A DNA stretch of 25,999 nucleotides, taken from assembly GCA_005878635.1 (NCBI GenBank), contig VBLS01000112.1, forward strand, positions 1 to 25,999, read 5' to 3'. Each line of letters opens with the position of its first letter. Positions within the stretch are counted from its first letter, which is position 1. Shown piece by piece: positions 1 to 8,448 of this stretch. A model generated the notes under the pieces. It did not search any database. It had not been told where the DNA came from and saw only the letters and a list, made by a program, of their open reading frames with translations. Both the position numbers and the translations under genes were made by a program. Source of the stretch: Methanobacteriota archaeon (GTDB lineage Archaea; Thermoplasmatota; Thermoplasmata; RBG-16-68-12).

Positions 1-2
1 GC

Positions 3-128
3 GACACCTTCAATATCGAGATGATTGATTGGTCCATGTTGGTCGTGAACGACGGGACCCGACGCCGCATCGATCTCCTCGATCCCTACGCAACGAAGAT
101 GGAGGCACCGTATGCCACAGCAAGTTGA
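3..128 (+). CDS. C-terminal fragment of an unidentified protein, cut by the window start
   Basis: The frame is open from the first bases of the window and runs 41 codons to a TGA at 126-128. The visible tail includes the stretch IDLLDPYATKMEAPY. I do not recognise a family from so little sequence. Third-position GC is lower than in the large genes downstream, so coding status is only moderately supported. The main argument for it is that the next ORF starts inside it (ATG at 112) with a Shine-Dalgarno sequence located within this frame, which is the usual geometry of translationally coupled genes. Confidence 0.4.
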   Translation, partial: DTFNIEMIDWSMLVVNDGTRRRIDLLDPYATKMEAPYATAS

Positions 129-288
129 GGAAAAGCCCAAAAAGCGGAAGAAGAGCGAGAAGAAGCTCGAGTTCGAGGCGGGCAAAGTCTTCACCCCCGG
201 CGAAGTCAAGGAAGAGGACTTTGAGCTCGATCTGGAATCGAGCAAATATCGCGCGCAAAAAGGAGAAGGCGGGGATCGACGGGCATAG
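112..288 (+). CDS. 58-residue lysine/glutamate-rich hypothetical protein
   Basis: A short ORF with ATG at 112 and TAG at 286-288. A strong Shine-Dalgarno sequence GGAGG lies at 101-105, six bases before the ATG, and decides the start. It overlaps the preceding reading frame by 17 bases, suggesting coupling. The product is very polar: residues 6-18 are nearly all E and K (for example KKRKKSEKK), followed by alternating acidic and hydrophobic positions and a GEGGDRRA tail. It has no membrane segment, cysteines or motif I recognise; it could be disordered or bind nucleic acid. Function unknown. The 220 bases after it hold no ORF I can support, only the promoter of the next gene. Confidence 0.45.
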   Translation: MPQQVEEKPKKRKKSEKKLEFEAGKVFTPGEVKEEDFELDLESSKYRAQKGEGGDRRA

Positions 289-476
289 GCCTTCCTTTCC
301 ATCTCCCCCGGGACGTTTCTTAGGTTCCGGGGCCTTGTTAAACCGAATGCTTTCGGCCGAGTTTCTGGCTGGATTCGTCGAAGCCGAAGTCTACCGCGGC
401 CTCCAAGGTTCCTCGGGAACCGGGTCGCCCGAATTTCTGAGTGCGATTGTGACCTGGATCGTGGGACCTCGGGCAA

Positions 477-485
477 CTCTATATC
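477..485 (+). promoter_or_regulatory. TATA-like promoter of the M16 peptidase pair
   Basis: CTCTATATC is centred about 28 bases before the ATG at 510, in otherwise GC-rich sequence. No Shine-Dalgarno sequence precedes that ATG, so spacing and the missing ribosome-binding site together suggest a leaderless transcript. Confidence 0.5.
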
Positions 486-509
486 GCGCGCCCGCGATTC
501 CGGACCCGA

Positions 510-1790
510 ATGCCCACCCACGTGGAGACGCTGAAGAACGGCCTGAAGGTCATCCTGCGGCCGATCTCCGACACGAGGGCTGTCTCCACCTGGGTCGTCT
601 ACCGCATCGGCTCGCGCAACGAGGTTCCCGGCATGACGGGCTCCACCCACTGGGTCGAGCACATGTTGTTCAAGGGTGGCGGCAAACTCGGCAAGGGGGA
701 CATCGACAAGCTGATCTCCCGCCTCGGCGGCAAGATGAACGCATTCACGGACACGGACTACACGATGTATTTCGAGACGATCCCCGCAAGCGCGATGGAC
801 ACGGCCCTCATGATCGAATCGGAGAGGATGCGGAACGCGGCCTTCGATCCTAAGGAGGTCGAGGCGGAGCGGACGGTCGTCATCAGCGAACGGGAGGGCG
901 CCGAGAATCAGCCCGAGTTCGCGGTCGAGGAGGAGCTATGGGCCCTCGCCTTCCAGGTCCATCCGTACCACTGGACGCCGATCGGATACAAGCAAGACCT
1001 CGCGGTCCTCGATCGGGAGCCGCTCTACCGTCACTACCTCCGGCACTACGCGCCCAACAACGCCTCCCTGATCCTGGTCGGCGGGTTCGATCCCGCGGTC
1101 GCGATGCAGCACGTGCGGGAGGCCTTCTCCACGTTGCGGCCGGAGGCTGCGCCGGATCCGATGCGGCTCGCGGAGCCGGACCAGCGGGGCGAGCGCCGGA
1201 GCGACCTCGTCCGTCCTGGGCCGGCCGACCTCCTCTCGATCGGATGGCACATCCCTGCGGCGGCCCATGGCGACACCCCGGCACTCATCCTCCTTTCGAC
1301 CGTCCTCGGGGGCTGGCGCGGGCTCCTCTCTTTTGCGGCGGGCGACTGGCATCCACGGTCGAACCGCCTCTACCGGGCCCTCGTCGAGTCGAAGCTCGCG
1401 ACGGACGCCGGCGTGCGGCAAGAAATGAAGCTCGATCCGTCCCTCCTGATCGTGTCGGCGACCTTGGCCAAGGGCGCCTCGCTCGATCGGGTCGAACAGG
1501 TGATCGACCGCGAGGTCGACAAGCTCCGACGGACGCTGCCGGTCAAGGCCGAGCTCGATCGCGCGAAACAGCAGGTCCGTTCCTGGGCCCGGTACGAACA
1601 GGACGGCGTCACGTTCCAAGGGATGCTCCTCAGCGCGGGCGAGGGCCTGTCCTCGTGGGACTTCGGGGAGCGGCTCCTCGGCAAGGTCGAGAAGGTCCGC
1701 GGCGAGCAGGTGCGTGAGGTGGCGAGGACCTACCTCGTCGACCAGCACCGGTCCGTCGTTCGGTTCCATGCCCAAGGGGCCGCTGCATGA
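510..1790 (+). CDS. M16 family metallopeptidase, catalytic subunit
   Basis: A 426-residue zinc peptidase of the pitrilysin/processing-peptidase family. The inverted zinc motif HxxEH is intact (H47-W-V-E50-H51), and the distal glutamate E127 lies 76 residues on, the spacing typical of the family, within the sequence RTVVISERE. The length fits the roughly 45-kDa two-domain subunits that form heterodimers in prokaryotes. No signal peptide is visible, so it is probably cytoplasmic, where such enzymes degrade peptides in a closed chamber. Its stop overlaps the next gene's start (ATGA at 1787-1790); the neighbour is a degenerate M16 subunit, so the two probably assemble together. Start chosen at ATG 510 because the conserved N-terminal strand (LKNGLKVIL) begins immediately after it and a TATA-like element lies 28 bases upstream. 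Substrate unknown. Confidence 0.9.
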   Translation: MPTHVETLKNGLKVILRPISDTRAVSTWVVYRIGSRNEVPGMTGSTHWVEHMLFKGGGKLGKGDIDKLISRLGGKMNAFTDTDYTMYFETIPASAMDTALMIESERMRNAAFDPKEVEAERTVVISEREGAENQPEFAVEEELWALAFQVHPYHWTPIGYKQDLAVLDREPLYRHYLRHYAPNNASLILVGGFDPAVAMQHVREAFSTLRPEAAPDPMRLAEPDQRGERRSDLVRPGPADLLSIGWHIPAAAHGDTPALILLSTVLGGWRGLLSFAAGDWHPRSNRLYRALVESKLATDAGVRQEMKLDPSLLIVSATLAKGASLDRVEQVIDREVDKLRRTLPVKAELDRAKQQVRSWARYEQDGVTFQGMLLSAGEGLSSWDFGERLLGKVEKVRGEQVREVARTYLVDQHRSVVRFHAQGAAA

Positions 1791-3046
1791 ACCTGCCAGA
1801 TCGCACGGTGTTGGGAAACGGCGCCGTCCTCGTGTCGGCGTCCCTGCCGTCGAACCCGTTCGTCGCGTTCCGCGGGAGCATTCCCGCGGGGGTCGCGGCG
1901 GAAGGCGAGTCGCATGGCCTCGCCGAGTTCACGTCCCGCCTCCTCCTCAGCGGCACGCGCCATCGCAGCGCGGCCAAGCTCGCCGACCGCCTCGAGGGCA
2001 TCGGCGCGACGCTCGAGTTCCACAACGGCGACGAGGTCCTGAGCTTCAGCAGCCGGAGCACGCGCGACACCGCGCGGGAGACGGTCCGAATCCTCGTCGA
2101 GTGCCTGTCCGAGCCGACGTTCCCTGAGCGCGAGATCGAGCGGGTCCGCGGCGAGTTGCTGAACGATCTACGGATCGAGGCCGACGACACGCACCTGAGG
2201 GCCATGCGGGAGCTCGAACGGTTCGTGTTCCCGAACGACCATCCGTACGGTCGCGACCCGAAGGGCGGGGCCGACCGCGTCCGCCGGATTCGGCGCCGCG
2301 ACATCGTGGCCTTCCACGAGGCGCACGTCAACCCGGAGGCCTTGATCTTGGCCGTGACCGGAGACGTGGACCGTCGGCTCATGGAGGACGCGATCGCCGA
2401 ACCGCTCTCCCGCCTCGACGCTTCCTCGGAAGGCGTCCCCGCGATCCCGCCGCCCCGTCCGCACAAGCCGCGCCGGGTCTCGATCCCGATGCCGCACAAA
2501 TCCCAGGCGGACATCGTCGTCGGCGGCTCCGCGGTCCCGCGGCGCCACGACGACTACTACGCGCTGAACTTGGCCAACCTCCTGTTCGGCCGGATCGGGT
2601 TGTACGGCCGCCTCGGGAGGAACTTGAGGGACGAGCAAGGCCTCGCCTACTACGCATTCGCGAGCCTCGACGCCAAGACGGCGGGCGGCATGTGGTCCCT
2701 CGCCGCGGGCGTGAACCCCGCGAACCTCTCGAAGGCGACGCGCTCGATCCACGAGGAGCTCGACCGCCTCCAGACGGACCCGTTCCATTCGGACGAGGTC
2801 CGGGACGGGAAGGACAACCAGGTCGGGTCGCTCATCGTCTCCCTCGAACGGAACGCGGAGGTCGCGTCGGAGCTCCATCGCATGGAGTACTACGGGCTCG
2901 GCATGGGGTTCCTCGAGCGGTATCCGGAGATCGTCCGCGGGCTGGAAGAGGACCGCGTGCGCGAGGTCGCGATGAAATACTTCACGGCCGAGGGCAGCTC
3001 GATGGTCGTCGCCGGGCCGGTCGGGCGGGCGCGTCTCACCCTGTGA
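1787..3046 (+). CDS. M16 family peptidase-like protein, non-catalytic partner subunit
   Basis: A 419-residue M16 homologue in which the zinc site is destroyed: where catalytic members have H-x-x-E-H this protein has E47, S50 and R51 (sequence GLAEFTSRLLLSG). It keeps the C-terminal block NLRDEQGLAYYAF, which carries the arginine and tyrosine that in known heterodimeric M16 enzymes hold the substrate C-terminus in the non-catalytic chain. It overlaps the catalytic subunit gene by four bases, so translation is probably coupled and stoichiometry close to 1:1. The likely role is substrate binding and closure of the heterodimer. No signal peptide. The family call is firm; that it pairs with the upstream gene product is inference from context and from well-studied bacterial pairs. 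Confidence 0.88.
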   Translation: MNLPDRTVLGNGAVLVSASLPSNPFVAFRGSIPAGVAAEGESHGLAEFTSRLLLSGTRHRSAAKLADRLEGIGATLEFHNGDEVLSFSSRSTRDTARETVRILVECLSEPTFPEREIERVRGELLNDLRIEADDTHLRAMRELERFVFPNDHPYGRDPKGGADRVRRIRRRDIVAFHEAHVNPEALILAVTGDVDRRLMEDAIAEPLSRLDASSEGVPAIPPPRPHKPRRVSIPMPHKSQADIVVGGSAVPRRHDDYYALNLANLLFGRIGLYGRLGRNLRDEQGLAYYAFASLDAKTAGGMWSLAAGVNPANLSKATRSIHEELDRLQTDPFHSDEVRDGKDNQVGSLIVSLERNAEVASELHRMEYYGLGMGFLERYPEIVRGLEEDRVREVAMKYFTAEGSSMVVAGPVGRARLTL

Positions 3047-3069
3047 CACCTCCGTCGGCGGGGCCGAAT

Positions 3070-3078
3070 GTTTATATC
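3070..3078 (+). promoter_or_regulatory. TATA-like promoter of the subtilase gene
   Basis: GTTTATATC lies in the 127-base gap after the M16 pair. Transcription would start near 3100, giving a leader of about 75 bases. Unlike several neighbours, this gene has a strong Shine-Dalgarno sequence, AGGAGG at 3161-3166, seven bases before the ATG at 3174. Confidence 0.5.
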
Positions 3079-3173
3079 GCGTCCTCCCGATGCGCGGCCG
3101 AGTTGGGCGAGCGATCGGGGGAGGGACCCTCGCGGGGTAGCTGCTCGACCGTCGCCCGGCAGGAGGAACGTTC

Positions 3174-6100
3174 ATGGATTCGTTCGTTCGACGCGCGTGG
3201 GCCATCTCGCTGACCATCCTCATGATTGCCGCGATCCTGTTGGTCGCGGTCGCCGGCTCCCCGAAAGCGGCCACAAATGTGCGTCCGGCCGCGCCAGCCG
3301 ATTCGGCCGCGCTGCGGGCTCCCTCGGCGGCAAGTCCGTCGATGGATCCGGCGATGCAACGATTGCTCGATCGCGCCCGCGAACCTTCGGCGGCATGGAA
3401 CAAGCTCACCCCATCGGTCCAAGAGGCGGCGCGATCGGGGACCGGAACCTTCCGCGTCGCGATCTTGACGGACGACGTCAACACGCTCGGCGCCTTCCTG
3501 CGGAAGGACGGCGTGCCGACGCCCATCGGCTCCGTCCCCACCACCCGAAGCGGCGTGCGGGTCGTGACGATGGACGTGCCCACGCGGCTATTGGAGAAAG
3601 TCGCGGCGCTCGACCACGTCTACAGCATCGCGCCGGCGGTGCTGCCCGCGGCGCCGGACCGGGTGGAGACCGGCGCGTCGGCCCTGAACGCGATTCGCAG
3701 CGGCGGACCGGCCCCGGACCTCATCGCGGCCGGCAAGGGCCACCACGTCCCGGAGGCATGGGCCCTCGGTTACACCGGATATGGAGTCCAGGTGTCCACG
3801 ATGGACAGCGGCACCGATTTCGGCCACCCGGACCTCCAAGGCACGTTCGCCCGGGACTCCGATCCATCGTCGCCGTACTTCGACTGGCCGATGGCCTTCG
3901 ATCCGAATTCGATGGCGTCCTATCTCCTCGGCGGGCTGACCTTCCCGACCGCGCCGAGCTCCTGGTACGTCGACACGACGTTCACCTCCCCCGCGGACGG
4001 AGCGGGCAACCTGATCCTGCCTTTCAACGGCCATGTGTACAACGTCTTGGGCGTCCCGAGCGCGAGCGGGCTCTACCACCTCGGGCTCCACCCGGACTTC
4101 ACGCTGGGCAGCGACTATCGCGAATTCGTCGCCGTCCTCGTCTCGGATTCGACAACCCCCGGGGTCTACGACACCGTCCACGTGGACCTCGATGACAATC
4201 ACGCCTTCGGCAACGACAAAGCTGCGACCGTCGCGTCTCCGGACATCTGGGCGGACACCGACGGCGACGGCCTCGCGGACCTCTCCGGCGGCCTCATCTA
4301 CTTCATCGGGGACGGGGCGCATCCGATCCCCTACAGCGACGTGATGGGCGCGCGCTACGGCCTCCCGGTCCCGACCGCGGGACCTGGCGACCTCGTCGCG
4401 TTCCAAATCGGCGACGCGCTCGCGCCGGGCGGCGGGGACCACGGGACGCTCTGTGCGTCTGCGATCGTTGCGCAGAACAAGACCGGCGCCGTCCTCGGAT
4501 TCGCCCCGCAGGCGAAGCTGATCTCCGTCGGCAACATCTACGCAGGCGGATTCTTCTACGACATGTTCACGTTCGTCGGAGAAGGGTACGACGGGATCCC
4601 GGACACGGGGGACGAGGCCCAAGTCGCCTCCGCGTCCTTCGGCTTCTCCGGGACCTTCGACGACGGCTGGGACTTCACGGCCCGGTGGGTGGAGTACAAC
4701 TCCCTCGTGAACCCGGACACGACCTTCACCGTCTCGAGCGGCAACGGCGGACATGGGTTTGGGACCGTCACCTCGCCGTCCTCGAGCAGCGGCGTCATCT
4801 CCGTCGGCGCGTCGACGAGCTACAACGCGGCCCTCGGCACCTTCGAGGATGCGGCCCACTCGACCTTCGGCGACGTGCAGCCTTGGTCGAACCGGGGCCC
4901 GAGCACGCTGGGTACCTCCAAGCCGGACGTCGTCACGGTCGGCGCATGGGCGTCCGGCGACGGAGCCCTCAACCAGTTCGGCGGGTTCCCGCCGTGGGTC
5001 GTGTGGGGCGGGACGTCTCTGTCTTCGCCAGCAACGACCGCGATCGTGGCCCTCATCGTGAACGCTTACCAGAACGCGACCGGCGGGACTCTCGGCAACC
5101 AGTATGCCAAGGTCCTCTTGACCGGCGCCGCCGATGACACGCACTACGATCCCCAGGTCATGGGCCACGGCCTCACGAACGCCCTGCGGGGGGTCGAGGC
5201 CGCGAGCAATCGGGACGGCCTCGCCGCATACCACTTCACGGCTTCCGGCATCGAGCCGGATTGGATGGCGGGGACCTACCGCGGGACGGCCTATCCGAGC
5301 TTCACGAACCTGTTGTCTCCGGGCGGCTCGTCGACGGACTCGTTCTCCGTGGAGAATCACAACGGGGCGGCCGGGAAGACGGTCGACGTATCCGACTGGG
5401 AACTGCGACGGATCGGCGAGAGCTCGTGGACGATCGTGACGCACAACGCCAACGAGAGCCCGCCCGATTTCGTTCGGCCGGATTACCTCATCAACCTGAC
5501 CGGCCTGGTGCCGGCCGGGACGAACCTCGTCAAGGCGACGATCAGTTTCCCGCTGAACCAAATGGACCCGGACGGCAACTACGTGTACAACAGCCGGTGG
5601 CGCTTGCTGTTGTACGATTGGAAGGACTACAACGGCGACGGGACGTATTGGACCGACGCGAACGGAAATGGCGTCGTCAACGCGGGCGAGATGAACGCGT
5701 CGGCGGGCACGGAGATCCAGCGCTTCACCTATGGGTATCCGACCGGGACGAACATCGAAGCTTTCGTCCACGATCCGCTCGCGCGGATCCACGACGGCTT
5801 CCTCCTGGGGATCCAGCACCGGACCGTCTCCGCGCTCGTCCCGTCGACGACTCTGACGGTGACGGTCGACTACTACCAGGCGCTCGATGCGCCCTGGCTG
5901 ACGGAGAGCGCGTCCAGCCTGTCCCTCGCCGCGGGGGGCGTCGGCTCGGTCGACGTGACCGTTTCCGTCCCCGCGAGCCAGCCCTTCGGGATCCTGTCGG
6001 GAACGGTCGTCCTGACGGACACGAGCTCTGGCGCGGAGACCCTGATCCCGGTCGTCGCGCAAGTCGCGGCGACGGGCACCTCGTTCACCTTCGGCGGCAA

Positions 6101-8381
6101 CGCGACCAGCACCGCGTTCCTGGACAACAACCGCGTGTTCGGCGGCGCGGATTGGACGTGGCGGCCGGAGGCCGGCGACTGGCGGTTCTTCTACACCGAC
6201 GTCCCGGACGCGACGCCCGTCTATCCGGGCGAGAACCTCCTCGTGCACACCTGGTGGTCGACCGCGCCGACGGACATCGACACGTTGATCTTCGGCCCGA
6301 CGCCGGATCCCTTCTCGGGCATCGGCCCGCCGGTCTGGGGACCCTACACCTTGTCGGTCCAGGGCGCGAGCCTAAACACGAACATCGACGCGGGCCGATG
6401 GCGTTTCAACACGGTCACCGGCGGGCCCGAGGAATGGGTCACCGCGCCGCTGAGCCCGGGCCTGCATGCGATCGGGCTGCACAACGTCCTGAACGCGGGG
6501 ACGGGTCCCTCGGACCTGTTCCACGGCGAAGTCGGCACCTTCAGCGTGGCGCCGACCCCGTGGGTCGTGTCGACGACGAATGCGACCGGGAAGGGAGCGT
6601 TCCATGCGAATTCATCCCTTGCCTTGTCGGGTCTCACGGTCCGCGGCTTCGGAGTGTCCGCGCCGGTCCTCGAGAGGAACCTGACGATCGTCGGCGGGGG
6701 CATCTATACCGAGACCTTCGACGCTGCGAACGCGGGCCTGATCGACGTCGCGATCGGCGAATCGTACCTGCAGGGCATGGACCTCGACCTGTACCTCTAT
6801 CGCTGGACCGGCTCGAGCTATGCCCTCGTCGCCTCGTCGGCGGGGCCGACCGCCTTCGAGGAGGTCCGCCTCACGATGCCCGAGTCGGGGAGGTACCTGA
6901 TCCTCGTGGACGGCTTTTCTGTCCCCGCGGGGACCGGCCAGTTCGATATGTTCAAGGTGATCATCCAGGGGACGCAGCTCACCCCGACGAACGTGCCCGG
7001 GACCGGTATCCCGGCCGGGACCAATGCCCCCTTCAACGTGACGTGGAACTTCGCAGGGACCCGACCCGGACTCTACTTCGGCATCCTGTTCGTCGGGCCC
7101 ACAGGCGCCCCGGCGGTCGAAGTGGACGCCGGCTTCCTGCTGGTCGATGCGAATCCGCCGACGATCCTGTCGACGACGCCCGCGAATGGTTCGTTCCTCC
7201 GAGACTCCTCGGCCCACGTCGCGGCGACCTACGTGGACCCGGAGATCTCGGCGGGCATCGTGTCCGCGACGATCCTCGTCGACGGCACGGACTTCTCTTT
7301 CTTCGCGACGTTCAACGACACGACCTTCGACTGGTCCTTGCCGTTCGGATTCAGCGAGGGAACGCACACCGTCGTGTTCACGATCCTCGACGGCGCCGGC
7401 TTCTCAGCGTCCAAGACTTGGAGCTTCACCGTCGACACGATGGCGCCGAGCCTGTCCGTGACGAGCCCCAACGACGGGCTCACAGGGACGGCGCTGACGC
7501 CGGTCTCCGGCACCACGGAACCGGGCGCGACGGTCACCGTGAACGGCGTGTCTACGGCGGTCAACGCGACGACGGGCCACTTCAGCCGTGACATCGTCCT
7601 CGCCGAAGGTGCGAACACGATCACGGTCGTCGCGAAGGACCGGGCCGGAAATACGGCTACCGATGTGCGATCGGTCACGCTCGACACGACCGCTCCTTCG
7701 CTGACGGTCACCGCGCCGGCGCAGGGATCCCGAGTCCCGACGAACTCCGTGCAGGTCACCGGGACGACGGATGTGGACGCGATCGTTTCCGTGAACGGGA
7801 TTTCGGCCCCGGTCGCATCCAGCGGTGGCTTCGACGTGACGATCGTCCTCTTGGACGGCCGTCACACGGTCACGATCGTCGCGACCGACCCCGCGGGCAA
7901 CAAGGCACAGGTCGTGCGGACGATCGACGTCGGCCCGGCCCCGGATGCGACCGCACCAGTCGTGACGGTGACGAGCCCAGCGGACGGGGCGACGGTCGAC
8001 CAAGCTTCCGTCGTCGTGTCCGGGACGGTCGACGACACGAGTGCGACAGTCATCGTGAACGGCGTCGCGGTCCACCCCGCGGCAGACGGGTCGTGGAGTG
8101 TGACGATCTCCCTCGCCTCCGGCACGAACACGATTTCGGTGTCCGCGGTCGACGCGGCGGGGAACCGGGCGACCGCAGTCTCTCGTTCGGTGACGTACCA
8201 GTCGCCGGTGCCGGGGATCAACCAGGCTGTCACGTCGCTGAGCGGCAACTTGGTCCTCGGGCTCGCGATCGTCCTCGTCGGGCTCATCGCCCTCGTCTTC
8301 GTCCTCTACTCGAACCTGAACCGCAAGATTGGGCAACTGAGGCCCCCGAAGCCGCCGGAGCCGCCGGCCGGAGAGCTGTAG
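3174..8381 (+). CDS. Large secreted, membrane-anchored S8 (subtilisin-like) serine protease
   Basis: A 1735-residue cell-surface protease. Residues about 6-32 form a signal peptide or signal anchor; about 85-160 resemble an inhibitory propeptide. The triad is complete: D211 (MDSGTDFGHPDL), H423 (GDHGTLCAS) and S615 (GGTSLSSP), with oxyanion N524 (SSGNGG). The 212-residue gap between Asp and His is far longer than in subtilisin and recalls the insert in pyrolysin-type enzymes; it holds a calcium-loop-like DTDGDGLAD (361-369). A second such loop, DANGNGVVN, is at 828-836. Beta-rich regions follow, including a pre-peptidase C-terminal-like domain (about 1170-1265) and three Ig-like repeats (1421-1680). 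Residues about 1691-1714 are a hydrophobic helix, then a short basic, proline-rich tail, so the enzyme is probably displayed on the outer face. A strong Shine-Dalgarno sequence fixes the start. Likely role: extracellular proteolysis; substrates unknown. Confidence 0.93.
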   Translation: MDSFVRRAWAISLTILMIAAILLVAVAGSPKAATNVRPAAPADSAALRAPSAASPSMDPAMQRLLDRAREPSAAWNKLTPSVQEAARSGTGTFRVAILTDDVNTLGAFLRKDGVPTPIGSVPTTRSGVRVVTMDVPTRLLEKVAALDHVYSIAPAVLPAAPDRVETGASALNAIRSGGPAPDLIAAGKGHHVPEAWALGYTGYGVQVSTMDSGTDFGHPDLQGTFARDSDPSSPYFDWPMAFDPNSMASYLLGGLTFPTAPSSWYVDTTFTSPADGAGNLILPFNGHVYNVLGVPSASGLYHLGLHPDFTLGSDYREFVAVLVSDSTTPGVYDTVHVDLDDNHAFGNDKAATVASPDIWADTDGDGLADLSGGLIYFIGDGAHPIPYSDVMGARYGLPVPTAGPGDLVAFQIGDALAPGGGDHGTLCASAIVAQNKTGAVLGFAPQAKLISVGNIYAGGFFYDMFTFVGEGYDGIPDTGDEAQVASASFGFSGTFDDGWDFTARWVEYNSLVNPDTTFTVSSGNGGHGFGTVTSPSSSSGVISVGASTSYNAALGTFEDAAHSTFGDVQPWSNRGPSTLGTSKPDVVTVGAWASGDGALNQFGGFPPWVVWGGTSLSSPATTAIVALIVNAYQNATGGTLGNQYAKVLLTGAADDTHYDPQVMGHGLTNALRGVEAASNRDGLAAYHFTASGIEPDWMAGTYRGTAYPSFTNLLSPGGSSTDSFSVENHNGAAGKTVDVSDWELRRIGESSWTIVTHNANESPPDFVRPDYLINLTGLVPAGTNLVKATISFPLNQMDPDGNYVYNSRWRLLLYDWKDYNGDGTYWTDANGNGVVNAGEMNASAGTEIQRFTYGYPTGTNIEAFVHDPLARIHDGFLLGIQHRTVSALVPSTTLTVTVDYYQALDAPWLTESASSLSLAAGGVGSVDVTVSVPASQPFGILSGTVVLTDTSSGAETLIPVVAQVAATGTSFTFGGNATSTAFLDNNRVFGGADWTWRPEAGDWRFFYTDVPDATPVYPGENLLVHTWWSTAPTDIDTLIFGPTPDPFSGIGPPVWGPYTLSVQGASLNTNIDAGRWRFNTVTGGPEEWVTAPLSPGLHAIGLHNVLNAGTGPSDLFHGEVGTFSVAPTPWVVSTTNATGKGAFHANSSLALSGLTVRGFGVSAPVLERNLTIVGGGIYTETFDAANAGLIDVAIGESYLQGMDLDLYLYRWTGSSYALVASSAGPTAFEEVRLTMPESGRYLILVDGFSVPAGTGQFDMFKVIIQGTQLTPTNVPGTGIPAGTNAPFNVTWNFAGTRPGLYFGILFVGPTGAPAVEVDAGFLLVDANPPTILSTTPANGSFLRDSSAHVAATYVDPEISAGIVSATILVDGTDFSFFATFNDTTFDWSLPFGFSEGTHTVVFTILDGAGFSASKTWSFTVDTMAPSLSVTSPNDGLTGTALTPVSGTTEPGATVTVNGVSTAVNATTGHFSRDIVLAEGANTITVVAKDRAGNTATDVRSVTLDTTAPSLTVTAPAQGSRVPTNSVQVTGTTDVDAIVSVNGISAPVASSGGFDVTIVLLDGRHTVTIVATDPAGNKAQVVRTIDVGPAPDATAPVVTVTSPADGATVDQASVVVSGTVDDTSATVIVNGVAVHPAADGSWSVTISLASGTNTISVSAVDAAGNRATAVSRSVTYQSPVPGINQAVTSLSGNLVLGLAIVLVGLIALVFVLYSNLNRKIGQLRPPKPPEPPAGEL
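7434..8200 (+). repeat. Three tandem Ig-like domain repeats in the subtilase
   Basis: Three units of about 85 residues begin at D1421, D1504 and D1591 with D-T/A-x-A-P-x-x-x-V-T-x-P, continue through a V-x-V-N-G-x-x strand and end with a D-x-A-G-N motif. They match the general pattern of Ig-like stalk domains in bacterial and archaeal surface proteins. The repeat is at protein level; DNA identity between units is only moderate. They probably act as a spacer between the catalytic part and the membrane anchor. Confidence 0.8.
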
Positions 8382-8415
8382 GGGGAGCGGGCGGCTCCCC
8401 CCTTTTCTTCTTTAT
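8382..8415 (+). terminator. Hairpin plus T-rich tract after the subtilase gene
   Basis: Directly after the TAG, GGGGAGC (8382-8388) pairs perfectly with GCTCCCC (8394-8400) around a five-base loop, followed by a pyrimidine tract CCTTTTCTTCTTTATT. It lies between convergent genes. Archaeal termination relies mostly on the T-rich tract, so the tract may be the active part. Confidence 0.6.
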
Positions 8416-8448
8416 TCCCTGCCGCGGCGAGGTCATCGATGGGACGCC

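Noticed and set aside
407..421. Perfect stem GGTTCC/GGAACC with a three-base loop
   Set aside because: No T-run follows and it lies well inside the region before the M16 promoter; it could be chance in GC-rich sequence, so it is not called as a terminator.
3588..6248. An 886-codon open frame on the minus strand across the subtilase gene
   Set aside because: It is antisense to a protein with clear catalytic motifs and is dominated by R, D, V and G in a low-complexity pattern, as expected from GC-rich codon bias on the opposite strand.
5261..7591. A 776-codon plus-strand frame overlapping the subtilase in another phase
   Set aside because: Arginine/aspartate/glycine-rich composition without domains; a shadow of the true frame.
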